Below are positions 9,335 through 17,594 of a DNA stretch of 64,000 nucleotides, piece by piece. The position numbers were made by a program, and so were the translations under genes. The notes under the pieces are model-generated. The model saw nothing but the letters and a program-made list of their open reading frames with translations. It did not search any database and was not told where the DNA came from. The stretch comes from Stutzerimonas sp. S1 (GTDB taxonomy: Bacteria > Pseudomonadota > Gammaproteobacteria > Pseudomonadales > Pseudomonadaceae), in the NCBI RefSeq assembly GCF_025966695.1, contig NZ_JAOEIY010000001.1, positions 568,474 to 632,473 on the forward strand. Reading direction: 5' to 3'. Position 1 is the stretch's first letter. Each line of letters starts with the position of its first letter.

Positions 9335-9739
9335 TCAGTAGAAGTCGACCGTCTGTCCGTCGCGGTCGAACGCAAGGAAGCGACCGATGTTGCCGGTCTC
9401 GATGGCACCGACCATCATCTTCAGCGGCTCCTCGGCGTCGTCGGAGCCGGGCGTAAAGCCCGCCTGACCGGGCAGTGCGGCGGCGAAGAACAGGTCCCAG
9501 GCCACACCGGTGCGCCGGGACTCCTCGCGCAGCGCGGCGAAGTCGGCCAACTCCTCGGGCAGCTTGTCGACGCAGAGCACCGGCTTGAGCGAGCCGCCGG
9601 CCTTTTCCTCGAAGCGCTGGCGCTCCGCCTCGGTGGCGTCGTCGGGGAGTTCCGCCGTGACGAAAACGAACAGCAGCCGCTGCGGCTCGCGTTCTTGCCG
9701 CGCGGCATTCAGGAGTTCATCGAACGGGGTGGTGGTCAT
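9335..9739 (-). CDS. conserved hypothetical protein (134 aa)
   Basis: Soluble acidic 134-residue protein starting MTTTPFDELLNAARQ. It has no signal peptide or membrane helix. It ends with a pattern I remember from pseudomonad homologues (EEPLKMMVGAIETG, then FLAFDRDG). Such homologues are sometimes labelled ribonucleotide reductase subunit alpha, but at this length, and without cysteine or radical-site motifs, I see nothing that supports a reductase. The function is unknown. It is divergent from the YheT-like hydrolase. The start was chosen by family N-terminus; a longer open frame upstream has no supporting signal. Confidence 0.75.
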   Translation of the reverse strand: MTTTPFDELLNAARQEREPQRLLFVFVTAELPDDATEAERQRFEEKAGGSLKPVLCVDKLPEELADFAALREESRRTGVAWDLFFAAALPGQAGFTPGSDDAEEPLKMMVGAIETGNIGRFLAFDRDGQTVDFY

Positions 9740-9915
9740 GGCTTGGTTTCCAGGCTGCGAATTCACCGTGCACTGTTTACCCGCGGCGGCGCGCTGACCA
9801 TATCTCCAAAGGCATATGCCCGCCGCAAGGCACTGCCATTCAACGCCTGCATGACGCTTTTCTTCCCGCTTGCGAGGCACTAACGTCGAGGCGATTCCGA
9901 CGCTTGCGAGCAACC

Positions 9916-10893
9916 GTGACCGACCTTTTCCAACCCGCCTGGTGGCTGCCGGGGCCGCATCTGCAGACCCTGTGGAACCCGTTCTTCCGCACCGCGCCGA
10001 CAATCGCGCGGCAGCGCGAACGACTGTGGCTGGCCGATGGCGACTTCATCGACCTCGACTGGCACGGCCCACACGAGGCCACGGCGCCGCTGGTGCTGGT
10101 GCTGCACGGGCTCACCGGCTCGTCCAGCTCGCTCTACGTGCTCGGTCTGCAGCAACAACTGGCCGCACGCAACTGGGCCAGCGTCGCCATCAACTGGCGC
10201 GGCTGCTCGGGCGAACCCAACCTGCTGCCGCGCGCCTATCACTCCGGCGCCAGCGACGATCTCGGCGAAGTTATCGCTCATCTGCAGGCCAAGCGCCCGC
10301 TGGCGCCGCTGTATGCCGTCGGCTACTCGCTGGGCGGCAACGTGCTGCTCAAGTACCTCGGCGAAAGTGGTGTCAGCAGCCCGCTGCGCAAGGCGGTGGC
10401 GGTGTCCGTGCCGTTTCGCCTGGACCAGTGCGCCGACCGCATCGGCCTGGGCTTCTCCCGCATCTACCAGGCGCACTTCATGAAAGCCATGGTCGCCTAC
10501 GTGAAGAACAAGCAGCAGCGCTTCCAGCGCGAGGGGCTGGTCGAACACCTTGGCGCACTGCACCGCCTCGGCCCGCTGCAGGGCATGCGCACCTTCTGGG
10601 ATTTCGACGGCCGCATCACCGCGCCGCTGCATGGCTACAAGGACGCCCAGGATTATTACCGGCGCGCCTCCAGCCGCTACTACCTGCCGACGATCGCGAC
10701 ACCGACGCTGCTGATCCAGGCCGCCGACGACCCCTTCGTGTTCCGCCACAGCGTGCCGGAAGCTGCCGAACTGTCACCAACCACCACGCTGGAGCTGCAC
10801 GCCCACGGCGGGCACGTCGGCTTCATCGAGGGCACGCCACGCCGCCCGCGCTACTACCTGGAGCGGCGCATTCCGCAGTGGCTGGCGGGCTGA
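9916..10893 (+). CDS. yheT: YheT-type alpha/beta hydrolase
   Basis: About 325-residue cytoplasmic hydrolase of the YheT/UPF0017 group. N-terminal signature FQPAWWLPGPHLQTLWNPFF; core LVLVLHGLTGSSSSLY (oxyanion region); nucleophile elbow GYSLGGN with catalytic Ser. The acid is in QAADDPFV and the catalytic His in HAHGGHVGF. Substrate unknown; homologues act on ester substrates. Start uncertain: GTG at 9916 gives the family N-terminus VTDLFQPAWW, while a TTG lies four codons upstream. Converges with the HlyD-like gene with only 6 bp between stops. Confidence 0.85.
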   Translation: MTDLFQPAWWLPGPHLQTLWNPFFRTAPTIARQRERLWLADGDFIDLDWHGPHEATAPLVLVLHGLTGSSSSLYVLGLQQQLAARNWASVAINWRGCSGEPNLLPRAYHSGASDDLGEVIAHLQAKRPLAPLYAVGYSLGGNVLLKYLGESGVSSPLRKAVAVSVPFRLDQCADRIGLGFSRIYQAHFMKAMVAYVKNKQQRFQREGLVEHLGALHRLGPLQGMRTFWDFDGRITAPLHGYKDAQDYYRRASSRYYLPTIATPTLLIQAADDPFVFRHSVPEAAELSPTTTLELHAHGGHVGFIEGTPRRPRYYLERRIPQWLAG

Positions 10894-10899
10894 GACGTT

Positions 10900-11916
10900 T
10901 CAGCCGCCAAATGGCAACCATCGGTGCGGGAACCGTGCCTTGAGACCGAGCCGGTCAATACGCCACTCAGGCGGCAGGCCATCATGCACCCGCGCAATCA
11001 CGCGCAGCCTGCGTGTCGGCGCACTGAACGGTGGGCGCAGTTCGACCGGCACCGGCGCGGCATCGTCCACCGCCTGAATCACTACCGCCTGGCGTTGGCT
11101 ATGGTCGGGAAAGATCAGCGTCAGCAGCTTTCCGGGTGTGGCCTCGGCAGCGTGGCGCGGATCGAGATAAACCCAGACCTGCGCCTCGCCGTCGCCCTCG
11201 ACGCGCAACAGGGGCGTGCCCGGCCCGACGTTCTCGCCAGGCGCGACGAGGATTTCGCCGACGCGGCCATCGTTCTCGGCACGCATTTCCAACCCCTGCA
11301 ACCGGCTGTCCAGCCAGGCAAGCTCCAGGTCGCGCTGGCGCTGCTCGGGTCCGATCTCGGGCTGGAGCCGCTGCTCCAGCTGATACAGGTCGCGCAGCCG
11401 CGCGTCACGCTGGTCGGTGGCCGCCAGCAGTTCGCCACGGGTAGCCGCGCCCGCTTCGAACAGGCGCTGGACCTGCTGCACACGCGCCTCGGCACGAGAG
11501 AGCAAGCCCTGCAACAGTGCACGCTCCGCGGCCAGAGTCTCTGCGCCGGGACTATTCGATGGCACGCTCGCCGCCTGCAGCAGGAAGCGCCGCGCACGCC
11601 ACTCCGGATTATCCAGACGAACCAGCACGTCGCCCGCCGTCACCCGTTGCCCCGGCTGCACCAGCACCTGCTGGACCTGCGCTCCGTCGCGCGCGCGCAA
11701 CTCACTGCCCGGCAGGTGCAGCTGCGCAGGCGCCTCGATCAGCCAGAGCGTAAGCATCCAGCGGCCGACCAGCCACAACAGCGGGCTGAGCACCGCCAAC
11801 AGGATGAGGTACCAGCGCAGCCGGAAGGCCAGGCGCTTGCCCGGCGCGTAGAGCACCTGCAGGCCCTGCTCCTGGGTCGGTTGCTGCTCCTTGGCGCTGG
11901 AGAATTTGATCTTCAT
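10900..11916 (-). CDS. HlyD-type periplasmic adaptor of the exopolysaccharide cassette
   Basis: 338 residues with a cytoplasmic N-terminus, one membrane helix (about 35-60), then a periplasmic biotinyl-lipoyl-like half (about 65-110, VQQVLVQPGQRVTAGDVLVR), an alpha-helical hairpin (about 130-210), the second lipoyl half (AENDGRVGEILVAPGENV) and a beta domain. This is the layout of membrane-fusion adaptors (HlyD/EmrA; also the periplasmic part of Alg44). It is last in the cassette, 9 bp after the TolC-like gene. No ABC or MFS transporter accompanies it, so the likely inner-membrane partner is the glycosyltransferase. Inferred role: to bridge synthase and outer-membrane channel. Confidence 0.8.
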   Translation of the reverse strand: MKIKFSSAKEQQPTQEQGLQVLYAPGKRLAFRLRWYLILLAVLSPLLWLVGRWMLTLWLIEAPAQLHLPGSELRARDGAQVQQVLVQPGQRVTAGDVLVRLDNPEWRARRFLLQAASVPSNSPGAETLAAERALLQGLLSRAEARVQQVQRLFEAGAATRGELLAATDQRDARLRDLYQLEQRLQPEIGPEQRQRDLELAWLDSRLQGLEMRAENDGRVGEILVAPGENVGPGTPLLRVEGDGEAQVWVYLDPRHAAEATPGKLLTLIFPDHSQRQAVVIQAVDDAAPVPVELRPPFSAPTRRLRVIARVHDGLPPEWRIDRLGLKARFPHRWLPFGG

Positions 11917-11925
11917 GCGATGTGC

Positions 11926-14010
11926 TCAATGGGGATAGTGAGACCAGTCCTGCCAGTCGATGCCGGTGATGGCCTGCGTCTGCAGACCCTGACGCCAGCG
12001 TTCAGTCTGTGCCTGCAATCGCGCACGAGATGCGCCACTCCAGCTCTCATCCGGCGCCAGCTGCGGCTCCACGCTCTGTGCCAGCCGGAACGACAAGTCC
12101 GGCCAGCGCCGCGCGATCTCCGTCGCCAGCCCCGCGCTGCGTTCAGGGTTGCGGGTATAAATCATCAGGCTGACCCGATGCACGCCACGCTGCTGCAACC
12201 GACAGGGCACGCAGTATTCGCCGGCGCGCGGTGCGGCGAACCAGCGGTGATGGCTGGACAGCTCAAGGGGCCAGGGACTGACGCTCGCGGCCGCCGTCAG
12301 CGTATCCATCCAGTCGCGCAGCCGCGCCTCGGGGACCGGCCAGCCGAGCTGCTCGACTTCCAGATCCAGATGCAGACCGGCGAACGGCAGCGCCGTCAGC
12401 TCACCGAGCAGATCGAGCAACCCCCGACGACCCTCGGGTTGCAGCCAGTGCGGATCGCCGAGCAGCAGCAGCACCTCGAATCCCTGTTCGCGCGCGGCAC
12501 CGAGCAACACGCGCAACTGGCCGCGCAAACGCTCCGGCTCAGCCACTTGGGCAGCGTCGAGGCCGAGGTAAAGACGCTGCATGCCGGCCGCTCGCAGTTG
12601 CGCCAGCACCTCGGCGCGCTGGCGCTCGTCGAACAGTGCGTGGCTGTTCCAGACATACACACCCTGGCGCCAGCTTGCTGAGTCAGTCGCCACGCGCTTG
12701 TACCGGTCCGGCTGCAGCGCCTGCCAGTCGTTCTCCGCTGGCCCCAGCAACGACGAACGTCCTCCACCCTCGTCAACGAACAAGCGCAACGCTGCTTCCC
12801 GCAGCCACAACCCGTGCCAGGCGGCAATCAGGCGCAAGCCGGCGTAGCCATGCTCCAGCTCGGCGGCCAGGCTGCCGAGGTAGGCCTGCTCGACATCGCC
12901 GTCGCGGCGCAGGCGCTGCTCGCGCACGGCTAACGCCGCCGCTTCCAGTTGCTCGCGCGCCTGCAGCAGTTCATCCGCGGCCAGGCGCTGGGCACGCAGC
13001 GCCTGCCCGAGCCCCTGTAGCAACTGCTCACGCTCGGCTTCGAGCTGGGCCAGTGCCACCCGATGACGCGCCTCACCCTCGTTGTCCCGCGCCTGACCGT
13101 AGGACAGCGGATCGAACGGAGCCGACAGGCTGATGCTCGCCACCAGGCCATTGCCTGGCTTGCTGCCACCGTTACGGTCTTCGTAGCTCTGCGCCACGCT
13201 GAAATTCGAGTCGACCGCTGCATACCAAGGGCTTTGCCGATTCCGCTCCGCCTGACTTACCTGGCCGCGCCGCTCCTGCAGACGTGGATGCACCTCGAGC
13301 TGCTGCAACCAGGCGCTCAGGGGCTGCGCGCTTGCCGCCAGTGCTTCGGCCTGGGCCTGGCTTTGCGGCTCGATGGGCTGCGCACTGAGTGACTGCAGGC
13401 TGTAGCGAGTTTCTTCCAGCACCGGCTCGACCGCCGCACAACGACGCTGCAACGCCTGCCAGCGGCCATCCTGCAGGCGCGCCTCGGAAGCCAGCAGCCA
13501 GCCCTCGCGCAGACGCGCCGCCAGCTGCTCGCGCGCGCGTCGCGCAGGCTCGGCCATCCCGTCGCACCAGCGCAGCTCCTCCTGTGCCCGCCACCAGTCG
13601 GCATAGGCGCTGCGCAGCGCCAGCCGTTGCTCGACGCGGGCCAGCTGCAGACGGGCCTGCTGTTGCTGACGCTGGTCTTCCACGCTGCGTACCGCATCCA
13701 GCTGGCGTTTCAGGCTGCCCAGCAGCGGATGGCGCAAACCAAGCGCCAGATCCCGACCGTAGTAGTCGTCGCGCACCGCTTCGGTCACCAGCTCCCGATA
13801 GCGCCCGGTCCCTGCCGAAGCGAACCACTGCCAACCGGCCTCAGCTTCGCGCTGCCGCTGCAGCGCCTCGAGGGCCACGCGTTCGGCCTCTGCCGCACGC
13901 AGGGCCGGCGCGCTATCGACGCGATCCAGCAACGTCGGCAGCGGCAGCACATCCGCCAGACAAGGCGAGCCCAGCCACAGCAGACCGAGCACAAAGAACG
14001 CTCGCAGCAT
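11926..14010 (-). CDS. TolC-like outer membrane protein fused to a TIM-barrel (glycoside hydrolase-like) domain
   Basis: 694 residues from the ATG at 14010, giving signal peptide MLRAFFVLGLLWLGSPCLAD. Residues about 20-405 are helix-rich with two similar halves and beta stretches (YYGRDLALGLRHPL; GLVASISLSAPFDP), typical of TolC-family efflux proteins. Residues about 450-694 are a separate alternating beta/alpha domain. Its strand ends read GVYVWNS, RLYLGL, VLLLLGDPHWL, GLHLDLEVEQ (acidic pair near 549-551), LELSSHHRWF, VSLMIYTR and ITGIDWQDWSH, the pattern of a (beta/alpha)8 barrel. GLHLDLE resembles the acidic motif at the end of strand 4 in GH18-like enzymes (inference). A hydrolase domain fused to an export channel is unusual. 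The ATG shares one base with the glycosyltransferase stop. Confidence 0.75.
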   Translation of the reverse strand: MLRAFFVLGLLWLGSPCLADVLPLPTLLDRVDSAPALRAAEAERVALEALQRQREAEAGWQWFASAGTGRYRELVTEAVRDDYYGRDLALGLRHPLLGSLKRQLDAVRSVEDQRQQQQARLQLARVEQRLALRSAYADWWRAQEELRWCDGMAEPARRAREQLAARLREGWLLASEARLQDGRWQALQRRCAAVEPVLEETRYSLQSLSAQPIEPQSQAQAEALAASAQPLSAWLQQLEVHPRLQERRGQVSQAERNRQSPWYAAVDSNFSVAQSYEDRNGGSKPGNGLVASISLSAPFDPLSYGQARDNEGEARHRVALAQLEAEREQLLQGLGQALRAQRLAADELLQAREQLEAAALAVREQRLRRDGDVEQAYLGSLAAELEHGYAGLRLIAAWHGLWLREAALRLFVDEGGGRSSLLGPAENDWQALQPDRYKRVATDSASWRQGVYVWNSHALFDERQRAEVLAQLRAAGMQRLYLGLDAAQVAEPERLRGQLRVLLGAAREQGFEVLLLLGDPHWLQPEGRRGLLDLLGELTALPFAGLHLDLEVEQLGWPVPEARLRDWMDTLTAAASVSPWPLELSSHHRWFAAPRAGEYCVPCRLQQRGVHRVSLMIYTRNPERSAGLATEIARRWPDLSFRLAQSVEPQLAPDESWSGASRARLQAQTERWRQGLQTQAITGIDWQDWSHYPH

Positions 14011-15338
14011 CAGAACCTCTTCGCCTTGCGCAGCACCCACCAGGGCGCCATCGCGGTTTCCTCATGGCCACGCCGGATCATTTCGTTGAGGATCGCCACC
14101 GCGCTCCAGCAGCGCATGACGAACATGAACAGCGGGAACAGCGGCACAGCCCAGCACAGTCGCAGGTCCTGCCTCGGCCGCTCGGATACCATTGCCAGCA
14201 GCACCAGATAGGCCAGCAGGGTGTTGGCCAGATAGACCAGATACACCAGCAAGGCGAGCACGAGGAAGGTCGAAAGCGCCAGCGAATAGAGCCCGACGAC
14301 GAAGTAGCCGAGGATGATGAACGGCAGCACCAGCTGGAAGAAGAAGCCGCTGACCAGCACCATCAGAAAGTTCGGCCAGCCCAGCAGGCGCGGCGTGAAG
14401 CTGTGACGATGCTTGCGCACATAGAGGAAGAACAGATCGCCGTCCCAGCGCAGGCGTTGCATGAGGAACTGGCGGAACGTCACCGGCGCGTCGGTATGGC
14501 CGATGGCGCAGGGCTCGAAAGGAATGCGCAGCGGGCGGCGGCCGAAGTAGTTCTTGATGCGCAGGGTGAGGTCCAGGTCTTCGGCAGTATGGGTGTCCCA
14601 GCCGCCGATCATCTGCAGGAAACTGCGGCGAAAAGCGCCGAACGCGCCGGACACGTTATTCACCAGATTCCATTCGCTGAGGCCGATCTTGGCCATCTGG
14701 ATCGACAGCAGGTATTCCAGCGCCTGCATCGCCGTGGTCAGCGAGGCGCGCGCGTTGCGCACCCGCAGGCTACCGGCCACCGCCGGCACGTCCGGGTCCT
14801 GAAAATGCCGCACCACGTTGACCACCATGTCGTTGTCGAACGAGGTATCGCCATCCAGCGCCATGACGATCTCACCGGTGCTGTATTCCAGCCCGGCGTT
14901 CAGTGAAGACACCCGGCCGCCACGCTGCCATTTGGCGATCGGCCGCAGAAAGCGCCGCGGATAAAGCTGCGCATCGACACGGAAATCGCGCACGGCCTGC
15001 ATCGTCGCGTGGTTGGCCGCGGCGCCGTCGACCACCGGAATCATCTCGATCTCGCCGCGATAGGTCTGCTCGCACAAGCTGAGCAGCGTGGTCTGCACAT
15101 CACGACCTTCGCTGTAGCAGGTGATGACGCACGACACGCGCGGCTGGTAGCTGTTGCCTTCCGGCAGCTCGAACGGCTTGCGCACGAACCAGCGCAGCAC
15201 GCCGAGCATGATCACCAGATTGAGTGGCACCTCCAGCAGCAGAAAGGCCGGAAACAGCATCACCAGCAGATAGCCCAGGCCGTCGGGCTTGTCGATTTCG
15301 CCGAGGACTCCCAGCCACTGCAGCCAGAACGCCTCCAT
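14010..15338 (-). CDS. processive family 2 glycosyltransferase (polysaccharide synthase)
   Basis: 442-residue inner-membrane GT2 synthase of the BcsA/PgaC/Alg8 type. Two N-terminal helices (about 20-50), a cytoplasmic catalytic domain with SCVITCYSEG, a DGD metal motif (near 162-164), GAFGAFRR, the TAED catalytic-base motif (near 251-254) and QRLRW (near 294-298). Three to four C-terminal helices follow. These motifs are those of processive beta-glycan synthases. No PilZ domain is present, so c-di-GMP control would have to come from a partner. Start: ATG at 15338 has GGGGAG ten bases upstream and lies one base after the upstream stop; an in-frame TTG at 15347 sits directly on that site and is rejected. 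The sugar substrate is unknown. Confidence 0.85.
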   Translation of the reverse strand: MEAFWLQWLGVLGEIDKPDGLGYLLVMLFPAFLLLEVPLNLVIMLGVLRWFVRKPFELPEGNSYQPRVSCVITCYSEGRDVQTTLLSLCEQTYRGEIEMIPVVDGAAANHATMQAVRDFRVDAQLYPRRFLRPIAKWQRGGRVSSLNAGLEYSTGEIVMALDGDTSFDNDMVVNVVRHFQDPDVPAVAGSLRVRNARASLTTAMQALEYLLSIQMAKIGLSEWNLVNNVSGAFGAFRRSFLQMIGGWDTHTAEDLDLTLRIKNYFGRRPLRIPFEPCAIGHTDAPVTFRQFLMQRLRWDGDLFFLYVRKHRHSFTPRLLGWPNFLMVLVSGFFFQLVLPFIILGYFVVGLYSLALSTFLVLALLVYLVYLANTLLAYLVLLAMVSERPRQDLRLCWAVPLFPLFMFVMRCWSAVAILNEMIRRGHEETAMAPWWVLRKAKRF

Positions 15339-15339
15339 C

Positions 15340-16731
15340 TCAGCCAAGCTCCCCGTTCAGACGCGCCAGCAGCAAGGCAGCATCTTCCTGATCGAGCAGA
15401 TCAACCGGCGCAGTGAAGCCGACCTGGCGCAGCTGCAGCTGACCGATCTGCTCGCTGGCCAGGCGCTCGGCGCCTTCCTGCAGGCGTTTGCGCACGACTG
15501 CCAGACCGGCGGCGTCGGTGTGCGGCATCATGATCCAGAGAATCTCTTCGCTGACCCGGCTGCAGCGGTCGGTGTCGCGCACGGCTTCCTGCAGGCGCTC
15601 CACCAGACTGTCCACCAACGCATGGCCGCGCAGCTCGCCCAAGGCGCTGATGGTCGCCGCCAGATTGACGAACCGCAGCCCGAGCAGGGAGAACGCCGGC
15701 TGCTTGTAGCGCCGCACCAGCTGCAGCTGCCAGTTGAGCAGCTCGTGGAAGGACTTCTGGTTGAGCAGATTGAGCGTGCCGAACTGGTCAGTCTCCACCG
15801 CGCTGGCGGTGTAGCCCTGCCGACAGCGCAGCCGCCCGGCCTCGGCGAGGCGGAAGTGGCGGACCTCGCGCACCCGCAGCTTGTCCGGCGCATGGGCCTG
15901 GCCACAGTCCAGACAACGCGCCTCAACTTCGGCATCAACGAAGAAGGCCTGACAGCTGCGGCAGCGGTAGTTCTCCAGCGGGCGATCGTAGTCGCTGCCG
16001 ATATGGCGCAGACGTGAGAAGCAGTTCGGGCAGAGCAGCAGGCCATCCTTGAGGAAGTGCTCCTGGGCGCCGACGTGGCCGCAGGTAAAACAGTGCAACG
16101 ATGGCTGGCGGGCGATTTCCAGCGCCTGACACTCCGGGCAGACGTCCACGTAGTTCAGCCGGCCGGAGCCGCAGCTCACGCACAGGCGCACCCGATCGAC
16201 CAGTTCGCCCTCCTCCAGCCAGCCCTGCTGGGTCATCAGCTGCAGCCAGGCGAACGCATTCGGCGACTCGTCGTCTTCCAGCGCCTCCAGCAGCGGATAG
16301 TGATAGTGCTGCGCCACGCCGGCATCGCGCACCGCGTGAATGGCACCATGCGGGCGCAGCCACAGCCAGGCCAGCACCCGCGCCTCGAAACGCTCCGGCG
16401 CCACCCCGCGGTTGAATAGCGCGAAGCGTTCCTGCCAGAGCCGCCAGAGCGGCACCAACGCGCTCAGGTCCACGGGTGGCGTACCGTCGCCCAGCGCCTT
16501 GCAGGACGCGTCCTGATCCTGGCAGCAGTAGATCAGACTGAAGCGGTAGCGCTTGTCCATGCGCAGGCTGCGCAACGCTTCGCCGGCACGAACCGGCGGC
16601 AGGTCCAGCAGCACAATGTCATACGGCGGCACTGCCGTGAGCGCGGACAGCTCTGTGTGCCGCTCGTAATCGATACCGACAACAGGAGAGGAAGACGCAC
16701 CGAGGACGGCGACACGTGGCATGGAGGACAT
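15340..16731 (-). CDS. tri-zinc-ribbon protein with degenerate GGDEF domain (TackOD1-like)
   Basis: 463 residues from the ATG at 16731 (another ATG at 16722; weak ribosome sites at both). The N-terminal third (about 1-90) resembles a divergent receiver-like fold (YDIVLLDLPP). Three zinc ribbons follow, with CxxC pairs at about 184/187 + 198/201, 214/217 + 234/237 and 257/260 + 273/276. The C-terminal domain (about 315-463) has the GGDEF-domain layout (LLNQKSFHELLNWQL, later DTDRCSRVSEEILWIMMP), but the active-site loop reads RVSEE instead of GGDEF/GGEEF, so it is probably not a cyclase. The zinc region recalls the domain called TackOD1 (recollection, unverified). First gene of the cassette; likely regulator or c-di-GMP/nucleotide sensor for the synthase. 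Confidence 0.75.
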   Translation of the reverse strand: MSSMPRVAVLGASSSPVVGIDYERHTELSALTAVPPYDIVLLDLPPVRAGEALRSLRMDKRYRFSLIYCCQDQDASCKALGDGTPPVDLSALVPLWRLWQERFALFNRGVAPERFEARVLAWLWLRPHGAIHAVRDAGVAQHYHYPLLEALEDDESPNAFAWLQLMTQQGWLEEGELVDRVRLCVSCGSGRLNYVDVCPECQALEIARQPSLHCFTCGHVGAQEHFLKDGLLLCPNCFSRLRHIGSDYDRPLENYRCRSCQAFFVDAEVEARCLDCGQAHAPDKLRVREVRHFRLAEAGRLRCRQGYTASAVETDQFGTLNLLNQKSFHELLNWQLQLVRRYKQPAFSLLGLRFVNLAATISALGELRGHALVDSLVERLQEAVRDTDRCSRVSEEILWIMMPHTDAAGLAVVRKRLQEGAERLASEQIGQLQLRQVGFTAPVDLLDQEDAALLLARLNGELG

Positions 16732-16853
16732 GGAAAATAAACCGAGTGATGGCAATACGACACTTTATCGCCATCATTGTACTGTTTCTCGTGGGGTTAT
16801 TCGCCAGCTATTCGTCGTCTCGACGCATGTTTATTGATCAGCACCGGCTTAGT

Positions 16854-16882
16854 GCCATAAATCCGACGAAACGCCATGTCAA
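16854..16882 (-). promoter_or_regulatory. candidate promoter of the exopolysaccharide cassette
   Basis: On the minus strand a perfect TTGACA (16882-16877) overlaps the laoR stop codon. After 17 bp it is followed by TATGGC (16859-16854), a weak -10. The 5' leader to the cassette ATG would be about 115 nt. The cassette could alternatively be read through from laoR, which is on the same strand with 147 bp between. Confidence 0.3.
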
Positions 16883-17523
16883 CCATCCGTCAGGTACCGG
16901 CAGAGCAGCTCGGAGACCTCTTTTGCCGCGCCCGGCGACACGAAGCCGACCTCCAGCGCCAGCAGCTGGTAGATACCCCGGCGCAGCAGCTCGGGCTTGA
17001 GCTCGGCCGACGGCTCGCCGACGGTGCCGAGAAACCGGATCCAGGAGGTCATGATGATCCAGGCGTTGAGCGCCAACGCTTCAACCTCGGCCGGTTCCAT
17101 CTGCAGGATGCCGACGTCGACGAAGCCCTGATAGATCGCCCGGGCGTTATCCAGACAGCGCGCAGCAAAGGTGCGGTAGCTCTGCGCCAGCTGCGCGTCG
17201 GCCTCCAGCAGATGCTCGAGATCCCGATGCAGGAAACGAAAGTCCCACATCGCGGCCAGCAGCGCCTCGAGATAGACGACCTTGTCGCCGAGGGTCAGCG
17301 CGCGCTCGGGAGGACGCAGGAAATCGTCGATCCGGGCCTCGTAACGCCTGAACAGCTCGGCGATGATCGCCTGCTTGTTGGCGAAGTGGTAATAGAGGTT
17401 GCCCGGCGATATCTGCAGGTGCGCGGCGATATGGTTGGTGGTCACGTTGCGCTCCCCCTGGGCATTGAACAGCTCGAGGCTGGCATCGAGGATGCGGTCG
17501 CGGGTCTTTGCTCGGGGCGCCAT
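16879..17523 (-). CDS. laoR: TetR-family regulator LaoR
   Basis: 214-residue TetR repressor. The N-terminal helix-turn-helix (about 8-55) reads RILDASLELFNAQGERNVTTNHIAAHL with recognition helix SPGNLYYHFANK. The rest is the helical ligand-binding and dimer domain. It is divergent from an aldehyde dehydrogenase / Tat lipoprotein / GMC oxidoreductase operon, the same arrangement as the P. aeruginosa long-chain alcohol system LaoABCR (PA0364-PA0367, from memory), so it probably represses laoCBA and responds to a fatty alcohol, aldehyde or acyl derivative. A perfect inverted repeat in the shared promoter region is the expected operator. Confidence 0.85.
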   Translation of the reverse strand: MAPRAKTRDRILDASLELFNAQGERNVTTNHIAAHLQISPGNLYYHFANKQAIIAELFRRYEARIDDFLRPPERALTLGDKVVYLEALLAAMWDFRFLHRDLEHLLEADAQLAQSYRTFAARCLDNARAIYQGFVDVGILQMEPAEVEALALNAWIIMTSWIRFLGTVGEPSAELKPELLRRGIYQLLALEVGFVSPGAAKEVSELLCRYLTDG

Positions 17524-17594
17524 GGACGGGTGGATCTCGGAGAGAAAGTGGAGCCTGCAACGGTACAGCTGCGAGCCGGTACAGGCGAGTCGCG

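Noticed and set aside
9335..9739. Ribonucleotide reductase subunit alpha label for the 134-residue protein
   Set aside because: Far too short and lacks reductase cysteines or radical-site motifs; kept as hypothetical.
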